64,000 bases of DNA from Holacanthus passer (GCA_025331565.1 JAFREQ010000043.1:5589001-5653000), one strand, 5' to 3'; positions 36,848 to 50,488 are shown, numbered from the stretch's first letter. Numbers and translations: made by a program. The notes: generated by a model from the sequence alone, not told the origin.

Positions 36848-38071
36848 GACAATGAAACATCTAAATTAGTAGCTGCAGTTTGAAAGGCTGATCATCAACT
36901 GTGACAACTGAGTTAAGAATAATTCAAAGCAGCACTCATTAGTTTTGTATAAATCAAGCAGCAGTGAACTGTCAGTGTTGGTGGGATTCAGAGTTGGTGA
37001 AATAAACCTTTCCCTCAAAGCTGTAAAGGAAGGAAACAGAAGTTCTTATGTCTCAACTCAAGAGGGTGCAATGCACTCACGTGTGCTGTGTGTCTGAAAC
37101 ACATTTCTCACCCTGTTGGTTTCACAGAAGTACATCACAGCATGCACATGACCATAAATATAAAGATCTGTATGTGCCATGATTGAAACCGTGACTCTGA
37201 TACTATTATTAAAAGCATGCACACACTGAAACACATGCACATACAGTAGTTTAGGGAAGACTTTAAGAACATTTTTAAGTTTAAAGTAATCATGAGCTGC
37301 AAGTCAAAATTGTACCGCTAATGAGGATATAATTTCTATTTATACATAATTAAATATATAAGTTACATTAATTCAGCTCGGCTTTAGTACAAACACTACA
37401 TACAACACATGCACCCACTTTACTACAGAGACAATGCATGCAGTGCACACATACACACACATGCAAACATGCACACTTCCATCACAGATTAATTCCAGGG
37501 CCAAACTGCTGACTCCATCTGTGGGTGATGCACTCTATTAAAGTTAGTCTGAAATCTCTTCTTCTGCTGTTCTCTAGCTGAATTCATTATATTATACCCA
37601 CACACACGGCAAACACTAACACATGCACACACACACACCAGAAAACAAAAGCATTTTCTTGGTCCAAGTTGCCACCAGACATTATGCTAAGCTGTTTGTA
37701 GTGTCAAACTGATGACGCCTGCTACAGCAGACACATGTATCTGCTCACACACACACACAGAGCTCTGTTTATTCCAGTCGGTATCAGAGTGTCGGCAGAG
37801 AGAAGAAACTGTTGCTAAGAGACCTGACTTCCTCCCCTCTTGCCGCTCAGCATCATTAGTTGGCCTTTACTGTCACTTTCCTAACCTCTCAGCCCAGTCA
37901 GTCCACTGTTACTGTGCAGAAAGGAGCTTGTTCCTCAGCTTGTTCAATAGCGGGAGCCAAAATTAATAAGGGGTTTATTGGAGCCATTGGTCTGGAGAAA
38001 AAACCCCCACTGGTGTTAGGTGGGCATCACAGGCTGGCTTAATGACTGCATTACATTCAGGTGAATAGACT

Positions 38072-38098
38072 GGGAGGGAGTGGGGGTGGGCCGGGGGG
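38072..38098 (+). other. G-quadruplex-forming motif
   Basis: Five G-runs (3, 3, 5, 3 and 6 G) are separated by loops of 1, 3, 1 and 2 nt on the plus strand. This fits the G3+N1-7 pattern strongly. No gene is adjacent, so any role is unknown. Confidence 0.85.
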
Positions 38099-40012
38099 TG
38101 GAAGTCTTTTTACGCTTCATTTGTGTGAATAGTGATTTTCAGGGCATGATTCAATCTATGTAAAGTTCAACATGGCGCTGCTGCTTTTCAAAATCGGGCT
38201 ATTCAGCGTGCACATCAAGGATCTGGGTTCAGCTCGCTCATAACTATAACTTCTTTGATCCTCCTGTTGCTTGGTGCAAAATATGTCCATGGGTTGTTTC
38301 TGCTTTTCATCATATTCGGCTCTTGCTGGGAAACACATTGGAGGACACTGACCAACTGTGGTAACACACATTTAAAGGCCCGAAAACTTTTTTTCCCCTT
38401 CACTCATTATGAGTGAGGGCATCATACAAGAACGAACAAAAAAAAAAAACTTCTGCCAAAGTTAGAGCAGTTTTGATGATATAATTTCACAGGAGAGATT
38501 TCTCCTTTCCTTGCTCTTCTTATCAGTATGAAGTGGGCGGGACCTAGTGGGACAAAGCTGATGTCACATACATCTATGCACCAATCAGCATTCAGCAGCC
38601 ACACCCACACAATCCTGATAATTAGCTGATTTTTTTGTGTGTTGAATAAATTAAAGCCAAGGATATTAGTTTGTCCCGAAGACATGAAAATTTGATGCTA
38701 TAAATATATAAGATTTAAAGCCAATCTTTCAATGTATTAACCAGCTCATATTATATGTTCACTTTCTGACATTTGAATATTTTAATTTACTGAATCAAAC
38801 ATTTTTTTGAAAAGACATATCTGAAGCTCAGTCAGAAGGCAAGAAATTTGAATGTTGAACCTTTGCATATTACAAAATAATGCAAACCGATCATACACGG
38901 TGACCTGCACTGGTCAATGTCATTATAAAATGTAGTGTTTCCGCCATAAATTTCATTCATTCTGTCATGGCAGGCTGCAAACTCATATAACCTCACACTG
39001 CAATTGAATGCAAATGAGTGAGGTTTTAAATTTGGGAAAAAGAGTATTAGTATTGGATATTGGAACTGGTATCAGGAGGGAAAAAGTGGGATTGAAGCAA
39101 CCTCTAAAAAAGGCAGATTGTGTTAAATGTTTTGCTTTAATTTCAACATAGCTATCTTGTCATGTTTGATGGCACCAACAATATTTGGCAAGACCGCAAC
39201 ATTTTCACATTGTTGTCGCCTCTAAAAAAAACCAATAGCAATGCTGTTTGGAAAATTCAGATGAATTAAATGCCCAATTGAAAAAAGGCCCTCCACAAAT
39301 GTTAGGATTACATCAGCGTTAACAACAAATTTGTATAGTCTTCTGAACCTTAAACCTCTCAGCAAAGAAATACAGTGGTCGCCAACAGTGAGTCCATGTC
39401 ATGTCTGAAGCAGGCGTGAAGCACCATGAATGCCTGAATGGGGCCTCTGCAGAGCAGTGAATGGTGGCCAGTTCATTAGTGAGAGAAGACGGGTTATAAA
39501 GTGGCAGGAGGGTGTGAGGTGATTATGCCACATAATTTTGAAAACATGGAGGGTGCTGTTCTCAGCTGTGTGTGTTTTCACCGCAGGGATTCACACATTG
39601 ATCTGACTGTCGCTCATCAGCATATGATACATGCACGGACACACATATCCCACACTGTACGTAGACACACACACACTACCACAAACTTCAGCACGCTCCT
39701 TCTAAGGCGTGCTATCAAATGCACACTCGTGAGGTGACGATTGAGAGCAGAGAGACGACAGTAACGGTGACACTGACAGCAATTTGAAGACAGAACACCT
39801 CTGAGGGATTTTACGAGTTGGGGTGACAAAGTTTGTCTGCAGATAAATTGCTGTCTGTCTGTGCCGCTGCAGTGGGACTGTCAAAGCAGCACCTTCTACA
39901 GAAGCACCTGTTCTTTGCTCCTCGAGGCCTGAACTTGTCAGAAGTCTAAAGGGAAGTAATTATGTAATGTAATTAATATAGGGATTAAGGGATGTCCAAT
40001 CAAAAGTACCGC

Positions 40013-40266
40013 CGTGATTCCAAAAAAGTTGGAATGCTGTGTAAAACATAAATAAAACACAATGTGATCATTTGTTCATCCTTTTTGACAGATACTAAGA
40101 CAATATATTTTATGTTTGACATCATCAGCTTTAATGATTTTTGTAAATATACTATATGTTTATTCTGAATTTGATGCCAGCAAGACGTTTCAAACAAGTT
40201 AAGACAGGAGCAGCAAAAGACTGTGAAAGTTGTGGAATGATCCAAAACACCTTTTTTGGAATCAGG
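40013..40266. mobile_element. Short inverted-repeat element, copy 1 (254 bp)
   Basis: It is bounded by a perfect 13-bp terminal inverted repeat (GATTCCAAAAAAG at 40016-40028 and CTTTTTTGGAATC at 40251-40263). Internal words GAATTTGATGCCAGCAAGAC and AAACAAGTTAAGACAGGAGC belong to a well-known fish dispersed element whose ends read 'gattccaaaaaagttgg'. Non-coding. Confidence 0.8.
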
Positions 40267-41464
40267 TTTGTACAAAAAGCATCTTCTTAAGATGAATACA
40301 GCAGGATATTTCTCTGCTTTTCCCCAAAAAAGTTGAGAAGTTTTCTTCAGGCCTGCATTGAATTACCACAAATACAGGAAGATTACTGTGGGAAGGAGCA
40401 CTAGAGCCCTTATTCACCATCAAAAAGAAGAAACATACACAACACAAAAACAACCAGAACCACGTGAAGACAGCATCAAGTTGTATTCCTCATCATCGCT
40501 TTCGAGTGTGGATGATTTACAAATTGAAGATGATGAGTTTTTACCAACGTATCACATCTGCACTCATCCATATCAATCCTGCACATGCAACCTTTTAAAG
40601 CCGAGATTGACGCTTCCATGTCAAGACTGTTTCCATGGATACACTGGGATCCAATCCACCTCTCAGTTTTCCCTAATGCTGGTCTAAAACCCAAACATGG
40701 ACAGGGTGTGGCGCTGCTTCAGGACACCAAGAGGAAGAATTTGCCAATCCTATGAAAGAGGTGCCTTTTTATCCAAGTCATTTAAACTTCCCATTTCCCA
40801 ATCTAGTGGGTCAGATAGCCATCGAGGTGTCATGCACATTTCATTTAGAGCAGAAGATTGTCTCTTGCATAATGTATAATGAAATCTGAACTTATTGCCA
40901 GTGGAAAGATATTGCTGTGAGAGATGTGGCATCTTTTTTTTTTTTTTTTTCATCTCAGGGCTCAGCTTGCATTTCTCCTCCAAGATTAAACGACAACCGC
41001 TCAATATCACAGCTATTAGGGTGTGATGTTGGAGAGTGTTTTGAGATGTGCGTGTGTGCATATGTGTTTGTGTCCTGTGCACGTGCGTGTCCGTGTGCGT
41101 GCGTGCATGTACTGTATGTGCTTGTGCGCATGACTGTGCGTGCTTGCATTTCAGACGTAATGGTTTTGCTTTGCCACAGTGGCCGCAGAGCATTTTCGGG
41201 CTGCTGATCATCACAGACGAGCTGCTGCCTCCATGTCACTATGGAGACACTGGTTGCTATACGTCAGCCAATCAGTGCAGAGTCAGAGACATTAAAAAGT
41301 TGTCAGTGTAAAGATGTATGCTGAGGAAGTTAATGTGTGTCAGCTAGTGCTTCTTTCTGTCTCTGCCTGTTCCTCTCCACTGGCTGTAGACTGTCTTCAT
41401 GTCCAACCATATACAACAAGTATACAGTGAAAACCAGCCAGGACCATGGTGGTACATGCAACCC

Positions 41465-41945
41465 TGATTCCAAAAGTTGGGACTCATAAATAAAACACTC
41501 TGAAAACATAAATAAAAACAGAAAGTAATCATTTGCAAATGAGCTATGTTTACTGACAACAGTTTTACAAAGTGTTCCTGAGCCCATGTATTAATCTCCT
41601 TTATACAATCCTGTGTTTGACAAAGTGTTGAACCTCTCTCCATCCCTGCTTGTGAACGACTGAGTCTTTCCAGGATGAACCTTTCATACCCAATCATGAT
41701 ACTATCACCTGTTACCAATGAACCTGTTTACCTGTGGAATGATCCAAACAGTTTTTGTTTTTGGATCAGGCCACAACTTTCACAGTCTTTTGTTGCTCCT
41801 GTCCCAACTTGTTTGATACATGTTGCTGCCACCAAATTCAGAATAAGCAGAAAGTTGATGAGGTCAAACATTAAATATATCATCTTTGTTCAAATGATTA
41901 GCGGATGATCACACTCTATTTAATTATGTTTTACACAGCCTCCCA
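41465..41945. mobile_element. Short inverted-repeat element, copy 2 (longer form)
   Basis: The left end is CCTGATTCCAAAAGTTGGGA. Internal sequence (TGTCCCAACTTGTTTGATAC, TGATGAGGTCAAACATTAAA) is shared with copy 3 over roughly 330 bp. Apparent open frames shared by the two copies (MILSPVTNEPVYLW) reflect the repeat rather than a gene. Confidence 0.75.
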
Positions 41946-42326
41946 ACTTTTCACTTACCTAACATGAGACAACACATATATTTTTTTAAATACAATGTAC
42001 AAACAGTGCAAAAAATGACTGAGACAGTGCAAAGTTAAAAACCATTGTAAAAACTGCTGTAAATGTAAAGCTGAGTAGGTGTAAACAAAACTGTTGCACA
42101 ATGGCAAAATTACTAAATATATATAGATCAATATAATGGTCAAAAACAGCTGTGAATGTAGATATAGCTGTAAATGGAAATACAGCACGTGGTCCTTATA
42201 GTACTTCCAAGAGGAATGATTGGAGCATCGCTGATAGATGTACACAGCAAAATTCAACACAATGCTCTCATTATTGTGAAAAAGTTTTCTCTGCAACCTG
42301 AAGCAGAAAAGTTGTTTTGTTGAATC

Positions 42327-42350
42327 TTTTTTTTTTTTTTTTTTTTTTTT
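42327..42350 (+). repeat. Poly-T run, 24 nt
   Basis: A homopolymer; similar runs occur at 40934-40950 and 49525-49546. These could be retroposed poly-A tails on the minus strand, but no parent sequence was recognised beside them. Confidence 0.9.
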
Positions 42351-43333
42351 AAAGTAAAAGTACAGAATACCACTGCTGAATAAATAATGACGGACTCGGC
42401 ACAGTTAGTTCAGTAAGAAGTTAAAATTCACCTGGTGGTTGGATGAAAACATGTCTTCTATTTCTATCACTGTCTCCATCCTATTTTCAGATGCTTTAGT
42501 CAGTCTCATGCTGCGTGTCCACTGAATTCAGCCCACGAGAACAGGACTTGTAAAGAATATCCTGGCCTGAAATGAAGAAGGTGAGAGGCTCCAACCATCT
42601 CAAAATTGAGCTGAACTTTCATGTACCTTAAAGGCAGATGGAGCAGGATCCAACAATCAAAGTGGGCCCCTCCTCCCCAGCTCAAGGCTCCTGTTCATCT
42701 GGCCCTTCGTTTTTATAGAGTCACACCTGCCATGCTGTTATTGTCTGGATGCTACTGCCCAAAGGTTGACGCCCAGAAACCTCCCGAACACTGCAAAATA
42801 AGAAAATACAGCCAGAGGACAGGATCTCTGCAGATACAGACACTGTTCACTTCGAGTGGATCAGATGTGACTCAGAAAGATTGTTTTTATAGTCTGTGCA
42901 TTGTTCTTTAAGAAAATCCTACTCAATCTGCCTTTAAAAGTGACTCAGCCTTTTACTTTTATTTGCCATTTGCTATGTGATTTTGCAGCGTGCACTTTGA
43001 CCTATCATCCTTACTGTTGTTTTCTTTGCAATGTACATCTCAGCAGTTGACTAGATTTTTATTCTTGAAACGGACAGATGGCCAAAAATACAAAAAAAAA
43101 GGAAAACAGACAAGACCTTATCTTAAACTGACCATTAAGAGGATTATAAGAACAACAGCAGAACAGCAGGAAAGGAAAATGAAAGAGGAAGAAAGAAAAG
43201 GGGGGGGCGCGGGAAGAGTTCAAACAAGTAAGAGAGGAAGAGATGGGAAAGTTGAGTTAATGATCCTTCAGATGGAGGCTAATGAGTTCATCTGAGGGGT
43301 TCTAAGGTGCCGTCTAGACCGTGATGAAAGTTA

Positions 43334-43364
43334 GACACACACACACACACGCACACACACACAC
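43334..43364. repeat. (AC)n microsatellite, one interruption
   Basis: An AC run broken once by ACGCAC. Confidence 0.93.
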
Positions 43365-43866
43365 CCCTCCTCTCCCGTCTCACCTGTGGAGTGGGAACTA
43401 AGACACACCATGAATTGATGAGCTCCTTCCTCCAGTATTACCGATGTTAACAGCTCGTCTCTGGCTGTTCGGGCTCAGGCACAGACAACTCCTGCTTCTT
43501 ATTAACAGAACTCAGGTTAAAGGTTAAAACCACGTGTGACAAGAAGCCTTTTGTACTTGTTTAATGTCACTATGAGAGAATAGATATGACTTAAACCCTG
43601 TGCTATGAGCTTCCACAGTTCTCTCTGTATCTTTGCACCTCAATCTCATTTGCCTTATCTTGTCTTCATTTTCACTCTGTAATTGATTTACAAAAAAGCC
43701 CTGAGAAAATAACATATTCTTAAGTCTTTCCAACAATAGATTTTCAAATGAGGAAGTTTTTTTTTTTTTTAATGATATGCATCATTGATTTACCCTCCGC
43801 TTTCCAAATTGCCTCTGAAATTACATTTGCGCGTATGGAGTTGAGGTGGCAGGCAGGCAGTGATGA

Positions 43867-43899
43867 TGGTGGTGGAGGTGGAGGTGGTGGTGGTGGGGT
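43867..43899 (+). repeat. (GGT/GGA)n trinucleotide-rich tract
   Basis: GATGGTGGTGGAGGTGGAGG followed by TGGTGGTGGTGGGG; a short imperfect trinucleotide array. Confidence 0.85.
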
Positions 43900-44627
43900 G
43901 CACCGCAGCTAGCTCCTCATTGGAAATGGTTTGTTGTCTTTGATAGCCAGGCTCAGTCACCTGCATCAGCCCCAAATGCAGCGGATTAATAATGTAGGCG
44001 ACTCCAGCCTGGACTCCAGTGATCGGATGGAAATCAGAGCTCCGCCTCTCCTGTGCTGCTCCAATCAAACGTACTGTATGCACACACACATATACGAATA
44101 ATTATACATGCATGTCACATTTGGAAACACATACTCAGTGGAGTTAACACACGTGACACACACATGCACAACAACTGCCCAGGCACAGGCATATGTGACT
44201 CTCACCATCTGTGACATGTGTCTGTTTCTTCATGGACGTGCTCATCATTTGTCTACGTCCATCCTGTGAAAATAATGAGCTGAATAATGGCACAGAACAT
44301 TTTTTTTTCTCCACATGTCTACATGCATCACCCTTCAAATGACCACGATAAAGAAATTTCCACCAATGATAAAGCATAACCGAACAGCAAAGGTCTCATT
44401 TGTCACAGGGTGTCGGCTTGACCTCTCCGAGAATAGGACGCAACCCTTCAGTTTGATTTTGCGATGGGAGCGGACGGTTGTTGGACTAGTAGCTGTTTAT
44501 GTGTCTGTGTCTGTTTTTGGGTGCACTTTCATTTCATGCAAACAGAGAGAAGAGTGAGGTTAGTTTGCTGCACAACACTTGCTTCAGGTGTGACAACACT
44601 TCACGACAGACTGGAGCTCAGATAAAT

Positions 44628-44754
44628 GTAGTGGAGAAAAAGAAAAATATTTACCTCTGAAATGTAGTATAAAGTGGCATAACATGGGAATACTTCAAGT
44701 GCAAGTACATCAGAATTATAAATAAGTAAATGTACATAGTTACTTTCCACCATT
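44628..44754. mobile_element. Truncated hAT-type MITE end
   Basis: The sequence GTAGTGGAG... through AGTAAATGTACATAGTTACT and TTCCACCAT matches the right part of the intact element at 55191-55696 (AGTAAATGTATTTAGTTACT, TTCCACCGCTG). It is a partial, diverged copy. Confidence 0.6.
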
Positions 44755-46812
44755 ATCTAGTTGATGTACGACTAAGAGCTACATTTATCTTTCAGCCCAG
44801 TGCAAATTGTGTGAATGTCATAACTCTGTAAATAGAAAGGACATTTTATCACCACCGTTTAAAATAACTCACATTTTTTGACAGCTGGCACTTTAAATCA
44901 CTAAATGTCACGGCTGTTTCCTTTCAAGGTGAGAGAGTTGCAATTGTAGAAAAATTAAAAGCACAGAATAGACTGAGCGCATAGACAGAATGATAAGCTA
45001 AAATAAACTCCTTGACGAGGCAGGCAGACAGATGGAGTCAAATACATGTAAAACAAGGAGCTGGGCACATACAGCACTCAGAACTGTGACGCACAAACTT
45101 GATGCAAATGAAGACAAAGTAAAAATAAAACCAGTGCCAAAGCAGAATTGATCATAGGTGGGCGGACAACCGAGAGGGAGGAAGCCGCATGATGGAATAG
45201 TGAACCAGCTTTAATCCCATTCACATTTTCTTTATTGGATATCAGGCAACAAACAACTTTTGTCAACCCTGAAACGGCTACATGTTTAGGGAGGAAATGC
45301 CCTTTAGCCACGCTTGTCACGGCCCGGCGGAGGAAGCAGAGAAGGCTGTGGGACGGCTGATGGACGTGAGGGGAGAATGTCAAGCTGAATCAGTAGAGAG
45401 CTTTAAGAGAGCGGTGGTGTCAGCTCCGGCAGCACACAGCTCCGACCGGCTGAAGGCACAGACGAACGGCCCGGGCTGTGTCGTGACCCTGATGAGAGTT
45501 TAGTTTTGTGTTAGACCTGAGGTGAACATATGCATCTCTACTTATGACGCTCAATATTTAACTTTAAAAGTCCCACAGGCACCAACAACACCATGCCTTT
45601 TCTCCACCTGACACAACAGCGTGATCTCTCCCCCTCCTCCTTTCTCTCTATTTCCATCGTTCCCTTCTTACCATCGTGACTATGAGGCTCAGAAAAGCAA
45701 GCATATACTGTACTGCATTATGAGAAAAATTGAAATTATGATTGAGAAAACTTTGGCCGTACTTATGTGCTTTCCTCCCACGTTGCCTATGAGTGAGTCA
45801 CAGGCCTGCATGATGGAGACGAGAGCTTCGACTGAGCAAGTGAGGAATCGTTCTGCAGGCGTCATTCAAATGTACAATTAGCACACAAGCAGCACGGCGC
45901 TGCACCTTTCTTTCCCCTCTCCTAACCTGAATTCCTGGCATGATTGTTTTCTCATCTCCTTCTTACCTCTGTGAAAGAATTCAAGAGTGCAAAGACAAAG
46001 TTGCCTGAGAGCTGAGCCCCCCTGTGAGTGTCAACCAAATGAAACTTGACTGCAGATGAAGGAGCTCGTTTCTCTCCTGTTCACAAGCTGCAGCAGCAAA
46101 CAAATTATGGTTTATTCTCATGAGCTTTGTCATGAAAATATTATGCTCTCACTTATATTATTGTCTCTTGCGACATCATCTACTGTAACCAAAGTTATAT
46201 AATTGCAATAAATACTAATCTCCAAATTTAAAAAATAATGAACAGAACAGAATGAGCCGGCACAGTTCCATTTTAATTTCCTGTTTTCGCTCTTCTTCCA
46301 CAACATCTTCCAACTTGATATTGCTTCATTCAGGTAAAAGTAAAGTAAATGACGACAACAAAATATAACTTAGACAAGAGCAAACAAAGAAACTACTGCC
46401 ACACTATTACTGTTTGCCGAAAGGCTCCTAAAAAACACTGTTCCAAAATAGGTTGTCATCTCTGTGATTACCTGTTGCCGGCTTTGTCGGTGTGAGTACT
46501 ATTCATTTCTTCTCTTCCTGTTTCTCCTCTTACATAACAGAAAACACATTATGGCAGTGCTCAAATCTATTATTCCACAAGGGCCAGACTGAATAACGCC
46601 TCCATGCTCATCATTCTTAACAATTGTTTCCTGTGCGTGTGTGTGTGTTTGTCTGTGTGTTTTGGGCAATTACTGCCTGACCTTTTCTTCCACCTCTCCT
46701 CCCTATTGATTGTGAAAACAGACTCGGATTAATAATTCACAAAAAAACAGTGGGAGTTTTGACTACTCTTGTTGCCCATGGCAGCAAGACCAGAGCATGT
46801 GTTTGCAAGTTT

Positions 46813-46842
46813 GCGTGTGTGTGTGTGTGTGTGTGTGTGTGA
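46813..46842. repeat. (GT)n microsatellite
   Basis: A GT run of about 14 units after one CG step. Confidence 0.95.
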
Positions 46843-47099
46843 GTTTGGGTATATATCGGTTTGCTTGTGTGTTGTTGTGAGTATGAGTGTGTACCTGCAG
46901 GTGATCTTGTATTTGAAATGTATGTTTTACACCGACTCAAAACCTCTGAACTCTGATGCTACTGATATCACGACTCCCATTCTCTCCATTGCTGTTTGTC
47001 CATTCCTACATTTGAATACTGTGACAGCAACGGTACAATTTAAAATGGGTCAGAGTGGGCACTCACTGTAATCACATGCCATTAAAGGAATAGTTTGTC

Positions 47100-47485
47100 T
47101 GTTCCTGAGCCCACATCTCCTTTATACAATCATGTGTTTGACAAAGTGTTGAACCTCTCTCCATCCTGGCTTGTGAACGACTGAGTCTTTTCATACCCAA
47201 TCATGATACTATCACCTGTTACCAATGAACCTGTTTACCTGTGGACTGATCCAGGTGTTTTTGGATCAGGCCACAACTCAAAGTCTTTTGTTGCTCCTGT
47301 CCCAACTTGTTTGAAACGTGTTGCTGCCATCAAATTTAGAATATTTGCAAAAATCAATAAAGTTGATGAGGTCAAACATGAAATATATTGTCTTTGTACT
47401 GTTTTCAATTGAGTATATGTCAAAAATGATTAGCAAATTATCACATTCTGTTTGATTTCTGTTTCACACAACTTTTTTTGGGAAT
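47100..47485. mobile_element. Short inverted-repeat element, copy 3 (left-truncated)
   Basis: It is closely similar to copy 2 from CCTGAGCCCA through GAGGTCAAACATGAAATATA. It ends in ACTTTTTTTGGGAATC, the expected terminal repeat. The left terminus is missing. Confidence 0.75.
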
Positions 47486-47837
47486 CTCAGTGTTGGCAGA
47501 TTTGTGCCTAAGTGGTTCTTTGCTACATTCACTTGTTTGAATGAAACCCCACCTTCCTTAAAATCACATCGCTTGTCCTCCTCTTTTCTTTCCAATATCA
47601 AAGCAGCGAACATGTGTGATTTAGTCAAGCACTCTCAATCCAGACGACATTTCACCTCCACATCCATGCTCCGTCAGCTCCTCTGCCTCCAGGCCAGAGT
47701 GCAGTATGCTGCACATAGTACATACAGATGAAGCACTGGTAGCGCCCGTGCACTGGGTTGTATTGCCTTATTACAGGTCTATCTCCTCTCAACAGTCACT
47801 ACCGATCCAAGTCATTAGGCAGCGGAGTGCCTGCTTG

Positions 47838-48395
47838 AGAGAGCACTGAAGCAGAAAGATAGAGAGGGGGGGTGGGATGGGGAGGAGAGAAAAAGCTGAT
47901 AAAAAGAAGGTGGAGATGAACCAATGGCTCACTGTCACTGCCTGCAGAGGGAAGCGTCAAAGAGGGGAGAGAAAACAGAGGAAAAGGAGAGGAGGAGAAA
48001 AGAGAAGACTGAAGCAACTCAGAAGAGGGAAAACAAAGAAACAGGGTGATTAATGAAGAGGAACATAGAGGAGAGGGGGGGGCATAATCTGCTGCCAGGC
48101 AATAAAGAGACACAAAGAGATAAAAAGATGAAGAAAAGAGAGGGAAAAGATCAGGAAACAAAGATGTGTGACAGAGAAATAAAAGGACCAAAAAAAAATG
48201 TGGTTGGAGAGAGAGAATTGGGGATGCGGAGGAAAGAAAGAGTGTAGGCAGCGGAGAGAGCTGCAAAAAACAGAGTGACGAGGAAGGATGGAGAGAAACT
48301 GGCAGAGCGTCAGAGAGGAAGAGAGATAAAGGAAGAGAAATACAGTCATACGTAAACGGTGAGGAGACGGAGAGAGAGTTAAGGGCGAAAGAAGT
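47838..48395 (+). repeat. Purine-rich (GA) low-complexity tract
   Basis: About 0.55 kb of plus strand is dominated by A and G (AGAGAGG, GAGGAGAAA, GAGAGAAT words). The long minus-strand frames here (155 and 99 codons, rich in Ser, Leu, Phe and Pro) are a by-product of the composition. Confidence 0.8.
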
Positions 48396-50233
48396 ACTTG
48401 AATTAACTTCAGTGTCAGTGTGGCTGTCTCCCTGAGGTGAAGAGCTTAGTGCGGCAGAGTAGATCAGATATCTCGGAAAACACAGCTCTGTGTCTCTTCA
48501 GATTGAATTCAGCCAGAGCAAAAATGTACAAGCAGAATAAGAAGTAAGATAATATTTCCACAAATGATATCATCAACTCATCATTTACAATGACAGAGAA
48601 GGAAAATGAAGATGCACTTAAAATATACCACTGTCTCTAAAAGTATTGTTGAATATCACTTTGGGGTCTTTTCATTGTTTCCTCATTTCTCTGGAGGATC
48701 ATGTCTTCTCCTGTCAGTCAGTGTCCACAACCAGCTTGTGTCCATCTCCACTTTTTTATTATGTGTCTTCTCTGCTGCTGCCGCCCCCACCACCGCCAGC
48801 CATGTCAATTTCATTTCATCCTCTTCTTCTCCCCTGTCCACCAGACCTCTGGACAGAAATCTAACCCTGTGATTTGAAACATTTTTGCCAGCTCATACTC
48901 TCTCAGAGGGATGTGGCTGAATGGAAAATGCTTGTACTGTACTGCTGTGTGTGGAGAACAGTAACAGCTTTGACAGCGCTCAGTCAGAGGTCAGGAAAGG
49001 GACTGACAGCTTTACATTCACAGCGGCGACGCAAAGGGCCGGATGACTCCCGCGAACGTCAGCTTTCCTCGTCAACAAAGTGGCACAAAGGTGAGACAAG
49101 CCAGTGGAATATCTGAGAGTAGCTAGTTGCACCTGGTCACACATCCAAGTGCAAGCGTTTCTCATAACATTTGAATTCATAATAAATCATTATTTATTTT
49201 CTTCTTTTTTCACAGCACTCATTTCAATGCACATTTTATAAAAAGTATTAAAGATGACCAGAGGACAAAAGTCTGATTCCATAATTCCACAAGCATAGAC
49301 CAGCTAATGAAAATAAGATTACATGCTCATTATGAACAGTGAATACAATTTGAGGTCATTTAAATTCGGGAATGTATGCATGGGAATACATGGGAAGGTT
49401 TCAAATGATACTACCAGTTAATGATGATGAAATATTATAAGCTATTGGCTCTGTGAATAAAAGATGAGTGTGAGGATGTGGCACACATCTGCTCCGTTTT
49501 TACATATGAAAAACGACGACAAGCTTTTTTTTTTTTTTTTTTTTTTACCTTTTCCACAAGAAAAACAATTGCATATCTGACAGCATAAAGTCTGATGCAA
49601 TAGTAAATTACATCAGACTTCCAAGTCTATTCCTCATGGGTAATTTTCAGTCTATTTCTCGGCCTGTTAAGCAAGAGTAAATTATTTATAGGCCCACATT
49701 TACCTGGTTAGTGCAGTCAAAATTCACTCAAAATCACCTGCAAGCTTCCAGTGTTAATACATGCATCCACTTTAAATTTCCATATATTCCACAAGCTATT
49801 TCCTGCTCCAGCTTCTGACTATGCACAAGTTAACTAAAGGCACAATGTGTGATCCAGAAACACATTGGACAAAGGAATTGTGTTTGAGCAAACAATATGA
49901 GACAAAAAACCACGAGGGAATTGCAGGGATCAAACCCGATGAGGGAGTAAAAACGACTGTGTCTTAGCATTCGCTCTGCTCATGCTGGTCTCATTGCTCT
50001 AAGGTAAAGGTCTCATGAATGATTTAGGGAGCTTTGTGCATCTATTACATCCACTCCTGAAAAGCCCTGACCTGCAGTGTATAAGGTCTCTGGAGCATTT
50101 CCAATAGGTCTGTCCCTCAATTCAAGCACATTTTCTGGTTGAGAGATTCCTGGACCAGAGCGGCTCTGGTAAACAACAAAAACATAATATGAAGGAAAGG
50201 CTGTAACCCTGCGTTATTTTAAATGACATTATA

Positions 50234-50488
50234 CATCCATTATCTGTAATAACGTATCCTTTGCAGGGACGCAGGGGGCTGGAACCGATCCCAGCTGATA
50301 TATGGGGCGAGAGGCAGGATACAGTTTATCACATAGAGACAAACAACCATTCACACTCAAATTCACACCTATGGGAAATTTATAGTCACTAATTAACCTA
50401 CATGTCTTTGCAAACTCTGTCCACACTGATGGCTTTGAATCCAGAACCTTCTTCCTGTGAGGTGACAATGTTAAACACTGAACCACCC
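50234..50488 (+). repeat. High-copy teleost repeat (CATCCATTATCTGTAA type)
   Basis: The order CATCCATTATCTGTAA, GCAGGGACGCAGGGGGCTGG, ATCCCAGCTGATAT, CAAACAACCATTCACACTCA, TCACCTAT-like, TTAACCTACATGTCTTTG and ACACTGAACCACCC is that of a very common fish dispersed repeat. Internal deletions are evident compared with the usual form. Confidence 0.8.

Noticed and set aside
41675..47412. Two similar frames (41675-41908 and 47203-47412) that look like a gene pair
   Set aside because: Both lie inside copies of the same non-coding inverted-repeat element.
47799..48266. 155-codon minus-strand open frame, the longest in the window
   Set aside because: It is Ser/Leu/Phe/Pro low complexity, the complement of a purine-rich tract, with no domain or splice support.
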